The notes under the pieces: generated by a model | Told to the model about the DNA's origin: nothing | Databases searched by the model: none | What the model saw: only the letters and a program-made list of their open reading frames with translations | Translations under genes and position numbers: made by a program | Shown: positions 17,866-26,890 of the stretch, piece by piece | Layout of the letters: each line of letters begins with the position of its first letter | Position numbering within the stretch: the first letter of the stretch is position 1 | Assembly (NCBI RefSeq): GCF_963676065.1 | Contig: NZ_OY780933.1 | Coordinates: 3,614,501-3,678,500 of the forward strand | Direction of reading: 5' to 3' | DNA: 64,000 bases | From: Maridesulfovibrio sp. | GTDB lineage: Bacteria > Desulfobacterota > Desulfovibrionia > Desulfovibrionales > Desulfovibrionaceae

Positions 17866-18822
17866 ATGAGCAATAACATACTGGAAATAAAAGACATCAA
17901 ACGTCACTACCCTGTCAGCGGCGGACTACTGTCCATGTCCAAGGCTACGGTAAAAGCGGTAAACGGAGTCACCCTTGGGGTGAAAACAGGTGAAACGCTC
18001 GGGCTGGTCGGCGAATCTGGATGTGGCAAATCAACTCTGGCCCGTCTGCTGACCGGACTGGAAAAACCTGATCAAGGCAGCATACTTTTTAAAGACCGCA
18101 AACTTGACGAGTGGACCGCAATCGAACGCGGAGCCATGCTTCAGATGGTTTTTCAGGACCCTTATTCCTCGCTCAATCCACGCCAAAAAGTAGGAAGCAT
18201 TATTTCCGAATCCATGCGTATCCATAAATCAGGCGACAAATCATGGATACAGAAACGGGTGGAAGAATTGCTGGAACAGGTAGGTTTACGCCCGGAACAC
18301 TATAAACGTTATCCTCACGAATTTTCCGGCGGTCAGCGTCAGCGTATTGCTATAGCAAGGGCAATCGCCATGAACCCGGACCTGATAATCTGTGACGAAC
18401 CAGTTTCCGCACTGGATGTTTCCGTACAGGCGCAGGTCCTCAACCTGCTTAAATCAATTCAACGTGAATTCGGACTGAGTTACGTTTTTATTTCCCATGA
18501 CCTTTCAGTGGTCAGTCATATCAGTGATCGGGTCGCAGTTATGTATCTGGGACAGATTGTAGAAATCACCACAGCTGAAAAACTTTATAAAAATCCGCAG
18601 CATCCCTACACTCAAATCCTTCTGGAAGCTGTCCCGGTTCCTGATCCGGAAAGACAGGAAGAAGATGTAATTATTAAAGGAGATATGCCCAGCCCTATTT
18701 CACCTCCCCCCGGATGCTGCTTTCACCCTCGCTGCCCTAAGTCCATGGAAATTTGCTCCCGGACCAAACCGGAACTGCAAGAGACTGAAAGCGAACACAA
18801 GGTAGCCTGTCATTTATACTAA
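17866..18822 (+). CDS. Di/oligopeptide ABC transporter ATPase, DppF/OppF type
   Basis: A 318-aa partner of the preceding ATPase: GESGCGKSTLARLLTG, FQDPYSSLNPRQ, FSGGQRQRIAIARAI, LIICDEPVSALDV, VFISHDLSVV, and a C-terminal CCFHPRCPKS...C motif. Together the two subunits would energise import of peptides or nickel. The gene ends 10 bp from the converging serine dehydratase gene with no hairpin between, so transcripts probably run into each other. Confidence 0.9.
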   Translation: MSNNILEIKDIKRHYPVSGGLLSMSKATVKAVNGVTLGVKTGETLGLVGESGCGKSTLARLLTGLEKPDQGSILFKDRKLDEWTAIERGAMLQMVFQDPYSSLNPRQKVGSIISESMRIHKSGDKSWIQKRVEELLEQVGLRPEHYKRYPHEFSGGQRQRIAIARAIAMNPDLIICDEPVSALDVSVQAQVLNLLKSIQREFGLSYVFISHDLSVVSHISDRVAVMYLGQIVEITTAEKLYKNPQHPYTQILLEAVPVPDPERQEEDVIIKGDMPSPISPPPGCCFHPRCPKSMEICSRTKPELQETESEHKVACHLY

Positions 18823-18832
18823 AATGGACTCC

Positions 18833-20041
18833 TTACTTCGCGCGATCATTATATACTTTGGCCAGTCCGCCGCCTGAAGTCTCACGGTAAAGACTGGGCA
18901 GGTCATGACCTGTTTCTTTCATCACCTCCACTACCTCATCAAAAGGAATGCGGTGGGAGCCATCAGAAAGGATGGACATCTGGGCACGGGCAAGGGCACG
19001 GGTCGCCGCACAGGCATTGCGTTCAATACATGGAATCTGCACCAAACCGTCCACGGGATCACAGGTCAATCCCAGATGATGCTCAAGCCCCATTTCCGCC
19101 GCATATTCTATCTGGCGCAGAGTTCCGCCCATCAGCTGGGTAGCCGCGGCTGAAGCCATGGCGCAGGCCGTACCGACCTCACCCTGACAGCCTACTTCGG
19201 CTCCGGATATTGAAGCGTTTGTTTTGATTACGTTGCCGAACAACCCGGCAGTGGCCAAGGCACGGATCAAATCGTTCTCTTTAAGATCCTGAATATCCTT
19301 AAGATAACGTAGAGCAGCCGGAACAATACCGCAGGACCCGCAGGTAGGTGCGGTAACGATAACCCCGCCCGCAGCGTTTTCTTCGGAAACAGCAAGAGCA
19401 TAGGCTGTAGTCATCCCGGTAAACTGCATTTCCGGCCCGGCAAGTTTTGTACGCCGGTAATAGGATTTAGCCTGCCTGCGTAACCCGATGGAACCGGGCA
19501 GGACTCCTTCCTCATCGAGACCGCGCTCGAGTGATTCTTCCATCACTTTCCATACTTCGCGCAAGAAAGACCAGATTTCCGGTCCCTCACAACGCTCCAC
19601 ATACTCCCAGTAAGAAATACCTTTGTCAGCGCAATAAGCCATGATGTCGGTAATTGTCGCCAAATCATAAACTGGAGAGGATAAAGATAACGACGCACCT
19701 TCTTCACGAATGGCTCCGCCGCCGACACTGTAAACCTTCCATTCTCCGAGAACAGCCCCTGAATCATCCAAAGCCTCGAAGCGCATTCCGTTAGGATGTT
19801 CGGGCATTTTATCCTCGGCTTTCCAGATTAAATCTGTTTTTTCCTCACCGAGAACACTTATAATGGCCCAGTCAGTGAGATGGCCCTTACCTGTTGCGGC
19901 AAGACTCTCAAAAAGTGTCACCCTGAAACGGGATGCATCAGAATGATTTTTCAAAAAACTTTCTGCAGCCATACGCGGTCCCATTGTATGACTGGAAGAA
20001 GGTCCCACTCCGATACGGTACAACTCTCGCAAAGATTCCAT
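18833..20041 (-). CDS. sdaA: L-serine ammonia-lyase (iron-sulfur type)
   Basis: A 402-aa single-chain serine dehydratase turning L-serine into pyruvate and ammonia. GVGPSSSHTMGPRMAAE opens the beta domain, as in SdaA. Three cysteines for the [4Fe-4S] cluster are visible in APTCGSCG, EVGCQGEVG and GLTCDPVDG, and the C-terminal SGGGLA segment corresponds to the family's C-terminal tail. Length is slightly shorter than E. coli SdaA. In a sulfate reducer, serine deamination would feed pyruvate oxidation. Monocistronic as far as can be seen. Confidence 0.94.
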   Translation of the reverse strand: MESLRELYRIGVGPSSSHTMGPRMAAESFLKNHSDASRFRVTLFESLAATGKGHLTDWAIISVLGEEKTDLIWKAEDKMPEHPNGMRFEALDDSGAVLGEWKVYSVGGGAIREEGASLSLSSPVYDLATITDIMAYCADKGISYWEYVERCEGPEIWSFLREVWKVMEESLERGLDEEGVLPGSIGLRRQAKSYYRRTKLAGPEMQFTGMTTAYALAVSEENAAGGVIVTAPTCGSCGIVPAALRYLKDIQDLKENDLIRALATAGLFGNVIKTNASISGAEVGCQGEVGTACAMASAAATQLMGGTLRQIEYAAEMGLEHHLGLTCDPVDGLVQIPCIERNACAATRALARAQMSILSDGSHRIPFDEVVEVMKETGHDLPSLYRETSGGGLAKVYNDRAK

Positions 20042-20253
20042 CTCGCCTGCCGCCTTGTAAAAAAATTATTGCTTTTTCGAAAGCCACTTTGTGATCCACT
20101 TTATTCAAAATGCTTTTTATTACGGATTTACTAAAAAAGACAACATGAAAATGCTGATCAAAGAATCAAAGGAGACCAAAGAACGACAAAAAGCAAAAAA
20201 ACACTAATCTTAGGCTCAAATTTTATACCTGTATCTTACCCGAAATTAGCAAT

Positions 20254-20295
20254 ACCAAAAAGCAGAATCCCCCGGCTGAACAGCAGAGGGATTCT
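20254..20295 (-). terminator. Terminator of arsC
   Basis: On the minus strand AGAATCCC and GGGATTCT form a stem followed by GCTTTTTGG. It lies 25 bp behind the arsC stop codon. Confidence 0.8.
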
Positions 20296-20320
20296 AAAAA
20301 TTGAACTACAATAATATTTT

Positions 20321-20770
20321 TTACTCAACCAGACCTTCAGGCAGAGCTTCCACAAACTTCATGATTTCATCCCGGACATTGCGGTAACAATCCAGCTGAT
20401 CTTCAGCCGAGCCACCCTTCTGCGCGACTTCTTTCGCCATTTGCGGCGGATCGTCAAAGCCCACATGAACCACCTTGCTGCCACCGGGAAAAAAAGGGCA
20501 GGTCTCATGCGCGTGATTGCAGACCGTAACTACAATATCAATAGGGACATCCTTAAATTCATCAATATGCTGTGATTTATGGCCGGATATATCCACTCCG
20601 GCTTCTTTCATAACTTTTACCGCAGCCGGATTAAGGCCGTGTATTTCAATCCCTGCGGAATATACATTAATCCGGTCACTTTTCAGGTGCCTGGTCCACC
20701 CTTCCGCCATCTGACTACGGCAGGAATTGCCTGTACACAAAAAAAGAAGATTCAACTTATTATCCATCAT
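20321..20770 (-). CDS. arsC: Arsenate reductase, thioredoxin-coupled LMW-PTP type
   Basis: A 149-aa protein of the low-molecular-weight phosphatase fold. LFLCTGNSCRSQMAEG carries the CX5R loop with the nucleophilic Cys, and VCNHAHETCPFFPG carries the resolving cysteine pair of ArsC. It reduces arsenate to arsenite through an intramolecular disulfide cascade re-reduced by thioredoxin. AGGTG precedes the ATG pair. No arsenite pump or ArsR is adjacent. A phosphatase role is less likely because both extra cysteines are present. Confidence 0.88.
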   Translation of the reverse strand: MMDNKLNLLFLCTGNSCRSQMAEGWTRHLKSDRINVYSAGIEIHGLNPAAVKVMKEAGVDISGHKSQHIDEFKDVPIDIVVTVCNHAHETCPFFPGGSKVVHVGFDDPPQMAKEVAQKGGSAEDQLDCYRNVRDEIMKFVEALPEGLVE

Positions 20771-20877
20771 TCACCTGCTTTGCTATTTCGCCAAAAAGTA
20801 AACTTTTGTAAATAAGCTTTCACAGACGGTCAAGCAGTAAAGACACATCGTAACCCAATGGAGACATTACCGTATCA

Positions 20878-21861
20878 TTACTTAACAATATGGGCCCGCT
20901 TCCTGATATCGCGGGGCAGCCTTATTTTCCACCTGTCGAGTTCCGATTGGCTAAAGATAAAACTCCCTTGTTCCGGAATAACAGGCGCTATGGAATTAAC
21001 AGGTTTACCACCGATAATCTTCAATACAATTTCCGCAGCGGCACGGCCCTGCGCTTCACCACTCAGTACTAATCCGCCAACGGCCCTTCCTTCGCCGACA
21101 CTCATTTTCCAAAAAGCAAAAACAGGTACAGGGGAATTTTCCGAGGTCCAGCAGAGCACTTTTTCGCCATCAACATTACGGCCTTTATCAAACAAGCGAT
21201 GATACAAACCTATGATTATAACCTTGTAACCGTCATTGGCGGCATTTTTAACTGCATTTTTCCACTTATCGTAATCGGTAAATAATTTAACATCGGTTTG
21301 AACACCGCCTATAACTATGCTATCCCTATCTACAAACACAGAATGTCTGAAAACGCTGGATGTAGTTCCGTTGTCCATCAGAATAAGAGCTTTCTCATTA
21401 TCGAAAGACAACATTTCTTTCAAATACTTAATTGTTCTTTTATAAAGAGGTCGTTCAAGTACTCCTGTTATATTTTTACCTAAAGGAGCATATTTACGTG
21501 GATTATCGTTGATGCCTACATATACAACAGGGGTATTTGTCTCCAGTAACCATTTAGACAAAAGAAACATGGCATTATCATCTGACAATACAACAATATC
21601 CGGCTTCACTTTCAAATAATATTGCCAAGCCTTAAGTGCGCGTTCACCATACTTTGTAGTTCCCAACCGCTTCGTATCCATCTGGAAATTATATAGCTCA
21701 ACCTTATCCTGCAAAACTGATTCTAGACCGGACCGGACCTCCTGATCCCATAAATAACCGGAATGATAACTCTCAATAAACAAAACCTTCGACTTTGCCT
21801 GAACAGTCGAGACGAAACAAAGCAACGCAATCAGTAAAAATAAACCAACCTTATTCAGCAT
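20878..21861 (-). CDS. Periplasmic ABC-type substrate-binding protein (ABC_sub_bind-like)
   Basis: About 327 aa. The start is set at ATG 21861 because GAGGA lies 5 nt upstream and the product then opens with a signal peptide (MLNKVGLFLLIALLCFVSTVQA). The mature part (KVLFIESYHSGYLWDQEVRS, KPDIVVLSDDNAMFLLSKWL, TPVVYVGINDNP, GLVLSGEAQGRAAAEIVL) follows the ABC substrate-binding family whose Desulfovibrio members often accompany sensor kinases. No transporter genes are nearby. The ligand is unknown. Base composition is A/T-rich compared with flanking genes. Confidence 0.75.
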   Translation of the reverse strand: MLNKVGLFLLIALLCFVSTVQAKSKVLFIESYHSGYLWDQEVRSGLESVLQDKVELYNFQMDTKRLGTTKYGERALKAWQYYLKVKPDIVVLSDDNAMFLLSKWLLETNTPVVYVGINDNPRKYAPLGKNITGVLERPLYKRTIKYLKEMLSFDNEKALILMDNGTTSSVFRHSVFVDRDSIVIGGVQTDVKLFTDYDKWKNAVKNAANDGYKVIIIGLYHRLFDKGRNVDGEKVLCWTSENSPVPVFAFWKMSVGEGRAVGGLVLSGEAQGRAAAEIVLKIIGGKPVNSIAPVIPEQGSFIFSQSELDRWKIRLPRDIRKRAHIVK

Positions 21862-21892
21862 ACAGTCCTCACACATACAATCCGAATGATAA

Positions 21893-22381
21893 TTAATTCA
21901 CCACCCACACTGTACATCCAACTGCCGACTGGACCACTTTAGTAGAAACTGAACCGAACAGGAATTCTTCGGCCTTGCTTACACCGCGCCTGCCTATAAC
22001 AATAGTCCCGAACTCGCCTTCTTCCCGGATACGTAAAATATCCATCCCTATACTGCGCCCAACGGAACAAATATCTGTTTCATGAAACGGGGATTTACAA
22101 CTGGCAAAATATTCCGTCTTCACTTCTTCGGGATGAACCCCCATGGAAAGAAGTGTCTTGGCAGCCTCAGCCAGTTTTTCCTTCATGGACCGCTCATTTT
22201 CGGCGCACTGCTTTTCCCAGGATGCATCATCGTTGAAAAGATCTTTATCCGGCAACCTTTCAACATAAAGAATCACAATCTCGCACCCGGCACAATGACG
22301 GGCAATATTGCCCACATATTCGATCGCGTTAAATGAATTTTCCGAACCGTCAAAAGCAATCAGCATTTTCATATTTTTCAT
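21893..22381 (-). CDS. Universal stress protein, UspA family
   Basis: A 162-aa Usp-fold protein. MLIAFDGSENSFNAIEYV is the N-terminal strand/ATP-site region and GRRGVSKAEEFLFGSVS is the G-2X-G-9X-G(S) ATP-binding motif. It probably dimerises and binds ATP. AGGAGG lies 9 nt before the ATG. It sits 40 bp behind a kinase-like gene on the same strand, so the two are likely co-transcribed. Confidence 0.88.
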   Translation of the reverse strand: MKNMKMLIAFDGSENSFNAIEYVGNIARHCAGCEIVILYVERLPDKDLFNDDASWEKQCAENERSMKEKLAEAAKTLLSMGVHPEEVKTEYFASCKSPFHETDICSVGRSIGMDILRIREEGEFGTIVIGRRGVSKAEEFLFGSVSTKVVQSAVGCTVWVVN

Positions 22382-22420
22382 CGCGGTATACCTCCTGCAT
22401 TTTAATGGACACGCTCCTAC

Positions 22421-23386
22421 TCACAAAGCGCGTATTTCTTTCAAGCAGTTGTTCATATCGAATAAAAGTTCATCCACACTCTCATAAAAGACCGAACTGG
22501 AAGCGGAGAAGTGCATAAGGATATTATTTAATGAAGCGGGAATATATTCATAAATCTTGCGCAGATTCACGATCCTGTTGCCAATGATCACAGAATAATC
22601 CCCGGAGGTGAGGGAAGACAGACTGGAGAAATCAATTCCATGGTCACGCACAGTCTGGGGAGTAAAATTAGCCTTACCGACCAGATAGATCAGAATACTA
22701 CCGAGACCGAACACATCGAGACCGAAAGGATTCTCATAAAGCTCAAATGCGTAGTCAAAATCGATCCAGCGATAATCCCCGGTATCATACTCCACCCAGA
22801 GATGATCACGCCGGATATCACCGTGCTTTTCATCGTTATCGTGCAAAAATTTTATCGCCTCGCAAGCTCCGATATATTTTTCAAGGATATCAGGGAAATA
22901 TTCATGAAAATAAGTCCGATGATCCACTGAAATATTATAAACCCAGACATCAAGACGCTTGCCGCGTATGATATCCAGAACACGGACATTGTTCCCCACG
23001 GAATCATTTTCGGAATAGCCCTGCATAAAACGCATATCTCCACGGACGAGATCAAGGATACGGGCTTCTTTACGGGGACTGCGGTAACATTCGATCTTGA
23101 AGGGACCGATATTCATGGGAAAATTCTCATAAAAAACAAGCTTAAGGATCTGAGGCTGACCGTTCTCAAGCCGCTTGCATCGTTTTACCCAGTACTTAGG
23201 ATCGGAGAGGCCGAAACGGCGCTCCATTTCGTTCTTTGAAACAAAAAAATGTTCGTCCCCAAGCTTGATAACATCGCTGAAATCAATATTCATGAATTCC
23301 GTGGTATCCGTATACAGATTCCCGAAACGGGAACTCTTGTAATCAGGCATATGCGCTTGGATCAGGTCCCGGACTTCTTTGCTCAT
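22421..23386 (-). CDS. Protein kinase-like protein
   Basis: A 321-aa protein with a kinase C-lobe core: HGDIRRDHLWVEY matches the catalytic loop (His-Gly-Asp in place of HRD) and WIDFDYAFE the metal-binding DFG segment, here DFD. GLDVFGLGSILIYLV matches the segment after the activation loop. ILKLVF could hold the ATP-site lysine, but a classic glycine-rich loop is not evident. It may phosphorylate proteins or small molecules, or be a degenerate kinase. The pairing with the Usp gene suggests a shared stress role (inference). Confidence 0.7.
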   Translation of the reverse strand: MSKEVRDLIQAHMPDYKSSRFGNLYTDTTEFMNIDFSDVIKLGDEHFFVSKNEMERRFGLSDPKYWVKRCKRLENGQPQILKLVFYENFPMNIGPFKIECYRSPRKEARILDLVRGDMRFMQGYSENDSVGNNVRVLDIIRGKRLDVWVYNISVDHRTYFHEYFPDILEKYIGACEAIKFLHDNDEKHGDIRRDHLWVEYDTGDYRWIDFDYAFELYENPFGLDVFGLGSILIYLVGKANFTPQTVRDHGIDFSSLSSLTSGDYSVIIGNRIVNLRKIYEYIPASLNNILMHFSASSSVFYESVDELLFDMNNCLKEIRAL

Positions 23387-23608
23387 ACTCCACTCCCGCT
23401 GTTCAACTGGTTCAGCAACCGGATATCAGTCCTTAGTTATTAATTAACACACCGTTGCTGACAATGGAAGGGTCACGGAACAACGCAAGGGTACTTATTG
23501 CCTAATTCAGCGATATCAACTATCAGCTCTTGTCTGATGGCCGATTGTATTTTAGATTTATGAATTGCGGTAAACACATTAACCACTATCTTCACCATCG
23601 AGGATTAC

Positions 23609-24649
23609 TTGAATCAAAAACATTATTCTCTAGATGAACTGGGCTGGAAAAAACATTTCAAGGATCAATTGGAAGTTGAAAATAGCACTGAATTGATCCC
23701 TGCAAGAGTGACCATGACCCACAAGGGACATCTGGTAGTCTCCACCGGAGAATCAGAAATGCTGCTGAAAATCGCCGGAAAAGGCATCGGCAGCCTGAAC
23801 GAACAACCTACCGTAGGCGACTGGTTGCTGATGGACAGTAAGACAATGGTCCCGGTGAAAGTGCTGGAACGCACCAGTCTGCTGCAAAGGATGGCACCAG
23901 GTCAGGAAATTAAGCTGCAACCCATCGCCGCCAACATCGATACACTCTTCATTGTCTCCTCCTGCAATAGTGAGTTCAACTTGAACCGCATTGAACGGTA
24001 CATATCACTTGCCCTTGAAGCCGGTATAAATTTCGTACTGGTCCTGACCAAGGAAGACCTGACCGAAGAAGCGCAGGAATATCGCAGACAAGCCGAACAC
24101 CTCTTCAAATCCTTGCAGATAGTAACCGTCAACGGCAAAGACCAGCAGAGTGTAAAGTGTTTGCAGCAATGGTTTAAACCCGGAGAGACAATCGCATTGC
24201 TTGGCTCCTCGGGAGTAGGCAAAACCACCCTGCTGAATACGATTAACGGCACGGAAAAAGAGAAGACGGGATCTATCCGCCTTGGAGACGATAAAGGACG
24301 CCACACAACCACCACCCGCTCCCTGCACGTGATGGAATCCGGAACGCTGCTTGTGGATGTACCCGGCATACGCGAATTACAGCTGCATGATTGCCATTCC
24401 GGCATAAACAGGGCTTTCAGCGAGATAGTGGAAGCAGAAGAGATTTGCCGTTTTTCAGATTGCAGCCACGAACGGGAACCGGGATGCGCTGTCCGCGAAG
24501 CCCTTGAAAACGGAACCATAACCGAACGAAGATTGGCAAATTACCTCAAACTCAAAGAAGAAGCGCAGAAAAACACCTCCGAACTGGCTGAACGGGCCAA
24601 GCGTAAATCCGGTAAAAAGAAAAAATATTCGCGCAAGTGGAATAAGTAA
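23609..24649 (+). CDS. rsgA: Ribosome small subunit-dependent GTPase A
   Basis: A 346-aa circularly permuted GTPase that assists late 30S maturation. The order is OB-fold (PTVGDWLLMD), then G4 (VLTKEDL), then G1 (LLGSSGVGKTTLLN) and G3 (DVPGIRE), then the zinc motif CRFSDCSHEREPGC. The C-terminus is Lys-rich (KRKSGKKKKYSRKW), suited to rRNA binding. The start is TTG at 23609 with GAGGA 4 nt upstream; the first ATG is far inside the OB domain. Confidence 0.93.
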   Translation: MNQKHYSLDELGWKKHFKDQLEVENSTELIPARVTMTHKGHLVVSTGESEMLLKIAGKGIGSLNEQPTVGDWLLMDSKTMVPVKVLERTSLLQRMAPGQEIKLQPIAANIDTLFIVSSCNSEFNLNRIERYISLALEAGINFVLVLTKEDLTEEAQEYRRQAEHLFKSLQIVTVNGKDQQSVKCLQQWFKPGETIALLGSSGVGKTTLLNTINGTEKEKTGSIRLGDDKGRHTTTTRSLHVMESGTLLVDVPGIRELQLHDCHSGINRAFSEIVEAEEICRFSDCSHEREPGCAVREALENGTITERRLANYLKLKEEAQKNTSELAERAKRKSGKKKKYSRKWNK

Positions 24650-24678
24650 TCCACGCCCGCACGTACCGGGCGACTTGA

Positions 24679-25581
24679 TTACTTTATAATATCACACAAA
24701 GCATCTCTGGCTTCGGTAAAATTGAATTTGAATCCGGCGTCGATAAGTTTTACAGGCAGAGCAAACTGACCACCCAGCAGGACTTCTTCAGCCATCTGCC
24801 CCAGCACCAGCTTCAGCACAAAAGCAGGCGCCCGCAGCCGGACTTTTTTATCAAACACAGCCGCGAGGGAATCAGCAAATTTATTGAAAGTCACCGGATG
24901 AATGGAACTGAGATTGAATACTCCGCTGCATTTTTTATTTTCAATCAGGAAAAGTATGGCCCGGACTTCATCTTTAATATGTATCCACGAAACGCCCTGA
25001 CCCCCATGCCCTAAATAACTGCCGACCCCGTACCTGAACGGACCCATCATCTTCGCAAGTGCTCCGCCATCACCCAAAACCATCGAGGTCCGTATAATCG
25101 CCCTGCGCACGCCATGCCGCTCCACGGAATCGGTACTGGCTTCCCATTTTTCAACTACATCGGAAAGAAACAAGTCCCCCTTCGAGGAGTTTTCATTGAC
25201 CGGTTCAGGACCGCAGTTACCGTAATATCCGACAGCTGACCCCTGAATCACCACCTGAGGTTTCACTTTCGCCTTGGCTACAGCTTCACTCACCGCCAGG
25301 CCCGCATTCACCCGGCTCTCGAGAATACTTTTCTTTTTAGCAGGGTTCCAACGTCCGGAAGCGATATTATCTCCAGCAAGATTTACAATGGCTGTTGCAC
25401 CGTCGGCATATTCCAGCCATCCCGCGGAAGTTTCACCATCCCAGACAACATTACGCACCCCGGAAATTTCAGAAGCGCGGCTGGATCTTGTCAGGCAAAT
25501 CACCTGATATCCTTTTGCGACCAGCTCACGGCTCAGAATTTTCCCGATAAATCCGGTTCCTCCGGTTATTACTACACGCAT
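24679..25581 (-). CDS. TIGR01777 family NAD(P)-dependent epimerase-like protein
   Basis: About 300 aa. MRVVITGGTGFIGKILSREL is the Rossmann loop; the start at 25581 is chosen because AGAGGG lies just upstream, while longer readings to 25656 add no conserved sequence. IVNLAGDNIASGRW, ILESRVNAGLAVSEAV, QGSAVGYYGNCG and SWIHIKDEVRAI are typical of the TIGR01777/YfcH group of extended SDR proteins. The C-terminal DUF1731-like part (RLRAPAFVLKLVLGQMAEEVLLGGQ) is present. The substrate is unknown. Confidence 0.88.
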   Translation of the reverse strand: MRVVITGGTGFIGKILSRELVAKGYQVICLTRSSRASEISGVRNVVWDGETSAGWLEYADGATAIVNLAGDNIASGRWNPAKKKSILESRVNAGLAVSEAVAKAKVKPQVVIQGSAVGYYGNCGPEPVNENSSKGDLFLSDVVEKWEASTDSVERHGVRRAIIRTSMVLGDGGALAKMMGPFRYGVGSYLGHGGQGVSWIHIKDEVRAILFLIENKKCSGVFNLSSIHPVTFNKFADSLAAVFDKKVRLRAPAFVLKLVLGQMAEEVLLGGQFALPVKLIDAGFKFNFTEARDALCDIIK

Positions 25582-25684
25582 GGTCCCTCTCATAAAGCTG
25601 AATGTAACTACTTTGGACTTATGTACAATAAACCATGTGTCACGCACTTTGTCCACAACTCCCTCGCATCATTGCAGCACAAAC

Positions 25685-25718
25685 AAAAAAACCCCGGACA
25701 GTTTAAAACCGTCCGGGG
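25685..25718 (-). terminator. Terminator of the tetR gene
   Basis: CCCCGGAC and GTCCGGGG form a stem followed on the minus strand by seven T. It lies 30 bp behind the TetR-family stop codon. Confidence 0.9.
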
Positions 25719-25748
25719 CAACAAAAATAATATTATTCGATCTTATAT

Positions 25749-26321
25749 TTATGACGCTTTAAGCGCTCTGCTGATAAAATTAAGAATTTCCTGATACAGA
25801 CTCGGCGGACTGTAAGGGGTCAGCAGATTCGTTCTGACCGCGCCGACAAGATTACAAAGGACTACAGATGCGGTTTCGGACACAGGCAGATTCGGAATTG
25901 AGCCGTCACGCACACCTCGTGCGACGCAGTTTTCAAGCAGTACGGGGATCTGAACAAATTTATGAACCATGGCGTCCCGATCTTCACCGGTTTTCAGGTC
26001 ACTGTAAGGCGAACACCTGATCAGAACCAGAAAATCTTCATCGGGATTGACCGAAAAATCGAGATAACAACGAGCGAATCTATAAACAGCTTCAAAACCA
26101 TTCTCAGCCTGTACAACTTCATCCTGCAAGGTCCGGGTCAACCGTTCAGCCACATCAAAACCTGCCGCGCGAAAAAGTTTTTCTTTATTCCCGTAGTGAT
26201 GAGAAAGCAGCCCCACAGCCACTCCGGCACGGTCAGCAATTTTCTTGAAGGTCGTACCACTGTAGCCCAACTCACCGAAGAGCTCCTTGGCCGCCTTTAA
26301 AACTGTATCCTTTTTGGTCAT
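25749..26321 (-). CDS. TetR family transcriptional regulator
   Basis: A 190-aa repressor-like protein. VLKAAKELFGELGYSGTTFKKIADRAGVAVGLLSHHYGNKEKLF is the TetR helix-turn-helix, and the remainder is a helical ligand-binding domain with no recognisable signature. Its regulated partner is not obvious: the TIGR01777 gene downstream on the same strand is separated by a terminator. A palindrome just upstream is a candidate self-operator. Confidence 0.9.
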   Translation of the reverse strand: MTKKDTVLKAAKELFGELGYSGTTFKKIADRAGVAVGLLSHHYGNKEKLFRAAGFDVAERLTRTLQDEVVQAENGFEAVYRFARCYLDFSVNPDEDFLVLIRCSPYSDLKTGEDRDAMVHKFVQIPVLLENCVARGVRDGSIPNLPVSETASVVLCNLVGAVRTNLLTPYSPPSLYQEILNFISRALKAS

Positions 26322-26335
26322 TATAAAGTCTCGTT

Positions 26336-26353
26336 ATTTCAATTTGTTGAAAT
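26336..26353. promoter_or_regulatory. Candidate TetR operator palindrome
   Basis: ATTTCAA and TTGAAAT form a perfect 7-bp inverted repeat with a 4-nt centre, 14 bp upstream of the tetR start codon. The position suits autorepression; no experimental or comparative support is available here. Confidence 0.5.
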
Positions 26354-26490
26354 TTATCGACACAAAAATCTTTACACGCAAAATAACGCAAAGGTCAACT
26401 CTGAAAGAGGTCACACGCCTAACTGGAGCCTTTACGCACAATGATTTCCTAACTTCCCCAGAACCAATACCCACTCACCTTTGCCGTAAA

Positions 26491-26855
26491 GAACAAAAGC
26501 CCCTCCGGTGGGGAGGGGCCTATGCTTTAAGGAATGGAAACGGAAGGTGTTTTACTAAGCTGATCGTTAAAAACCAAGTATCCGGAACGTCTCCGCACAT
26601 TTGAAGTTTTATTCGACCAAAGTTGATGTCCGTACTACCCGGGGAGAGATGCGGGCTTCCCCCCGTGCTGTGCCAAAGTAGTTCTTAACAAAATGCTGAT
26701 GCGGCTGAATCGTCATCCAACTTTATCAGGATAAGCTTTCAAACTTTCCCCCGAAAACCCCTACAGTCTTCGAGAGCAGGAAACTTGCTACACCTGAAGG
26801 CTACACCAGCCTTTGCAGACATCCACTCTGAACTCGTCAGAGCGACATCAACTGA
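26491..26855 (-). ncRNA. Candidate structured non-coding RNA of unknown family
   Basis: On the minus strand TTGACA (26890-26885), a 17-nt spacer and TAGATA (26867-26862) form a strong promoter, placing the start near 26855. A GC-rich hairpin (26519-26499) followed by TTTTGTTC ends the unit about 365 nt later. There is no supported reading frame. The first ten bases after the start (26853-26844, AGTTGATGTC) pair perfectly with 26630-26621, enclosing local hairpins such as CTCTGA/TCAGAG (26842-26826) and AAGGCT/AGCCTT. I could not match it to tmRNA, RNase P RNA, 6S RNA or SRP RNA. The promoter and terminator are seen; the RNA itself is inferred. Confidence 0.6.
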
Positions 26856-26861
26856 AAACAG

Positions 26862-26890
26862 TATCTACGTTCAGTTTGGTCTCCTGTCAA
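26862..26890 (-). promoter_or_regulatory. Sigma-70-type promoter of the candidate RNA
   Basis: Exact TTGACA, a 17-nt spacer and TAGATA on the minus strand. No coding gene starts within 500 nt downstream ahead of the terminator at 26491-26519. Confidence 0.7.

Noticed and set aside
20144..20206. Tiny Lys-rich reading frame of about 20 codons
   Set aside because: It has no ribosome site or neighbour support and its composition is typical of A-rich intergenic DNA.
26491..26855. Retron msr-msd RNA
   Set aside because: The 10-bp terminal inverted repeat recalls retron a1/a2 arms, but no reverse transcriptase gene is adjacent; the next minus-strand gene is a TetR regulator beyond a terminator.
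26491..26855. tmRNA, RNase P RNA, 6S RNA or SRP RNA
   Set aside because: I looked for the tag frame and tRNA-like ends, the RNase P core (GAGGAAAGTCC and ACAGAA), the 6S central bubble arrangement and the SRP tetraloop motif; none is present on the minus strand.
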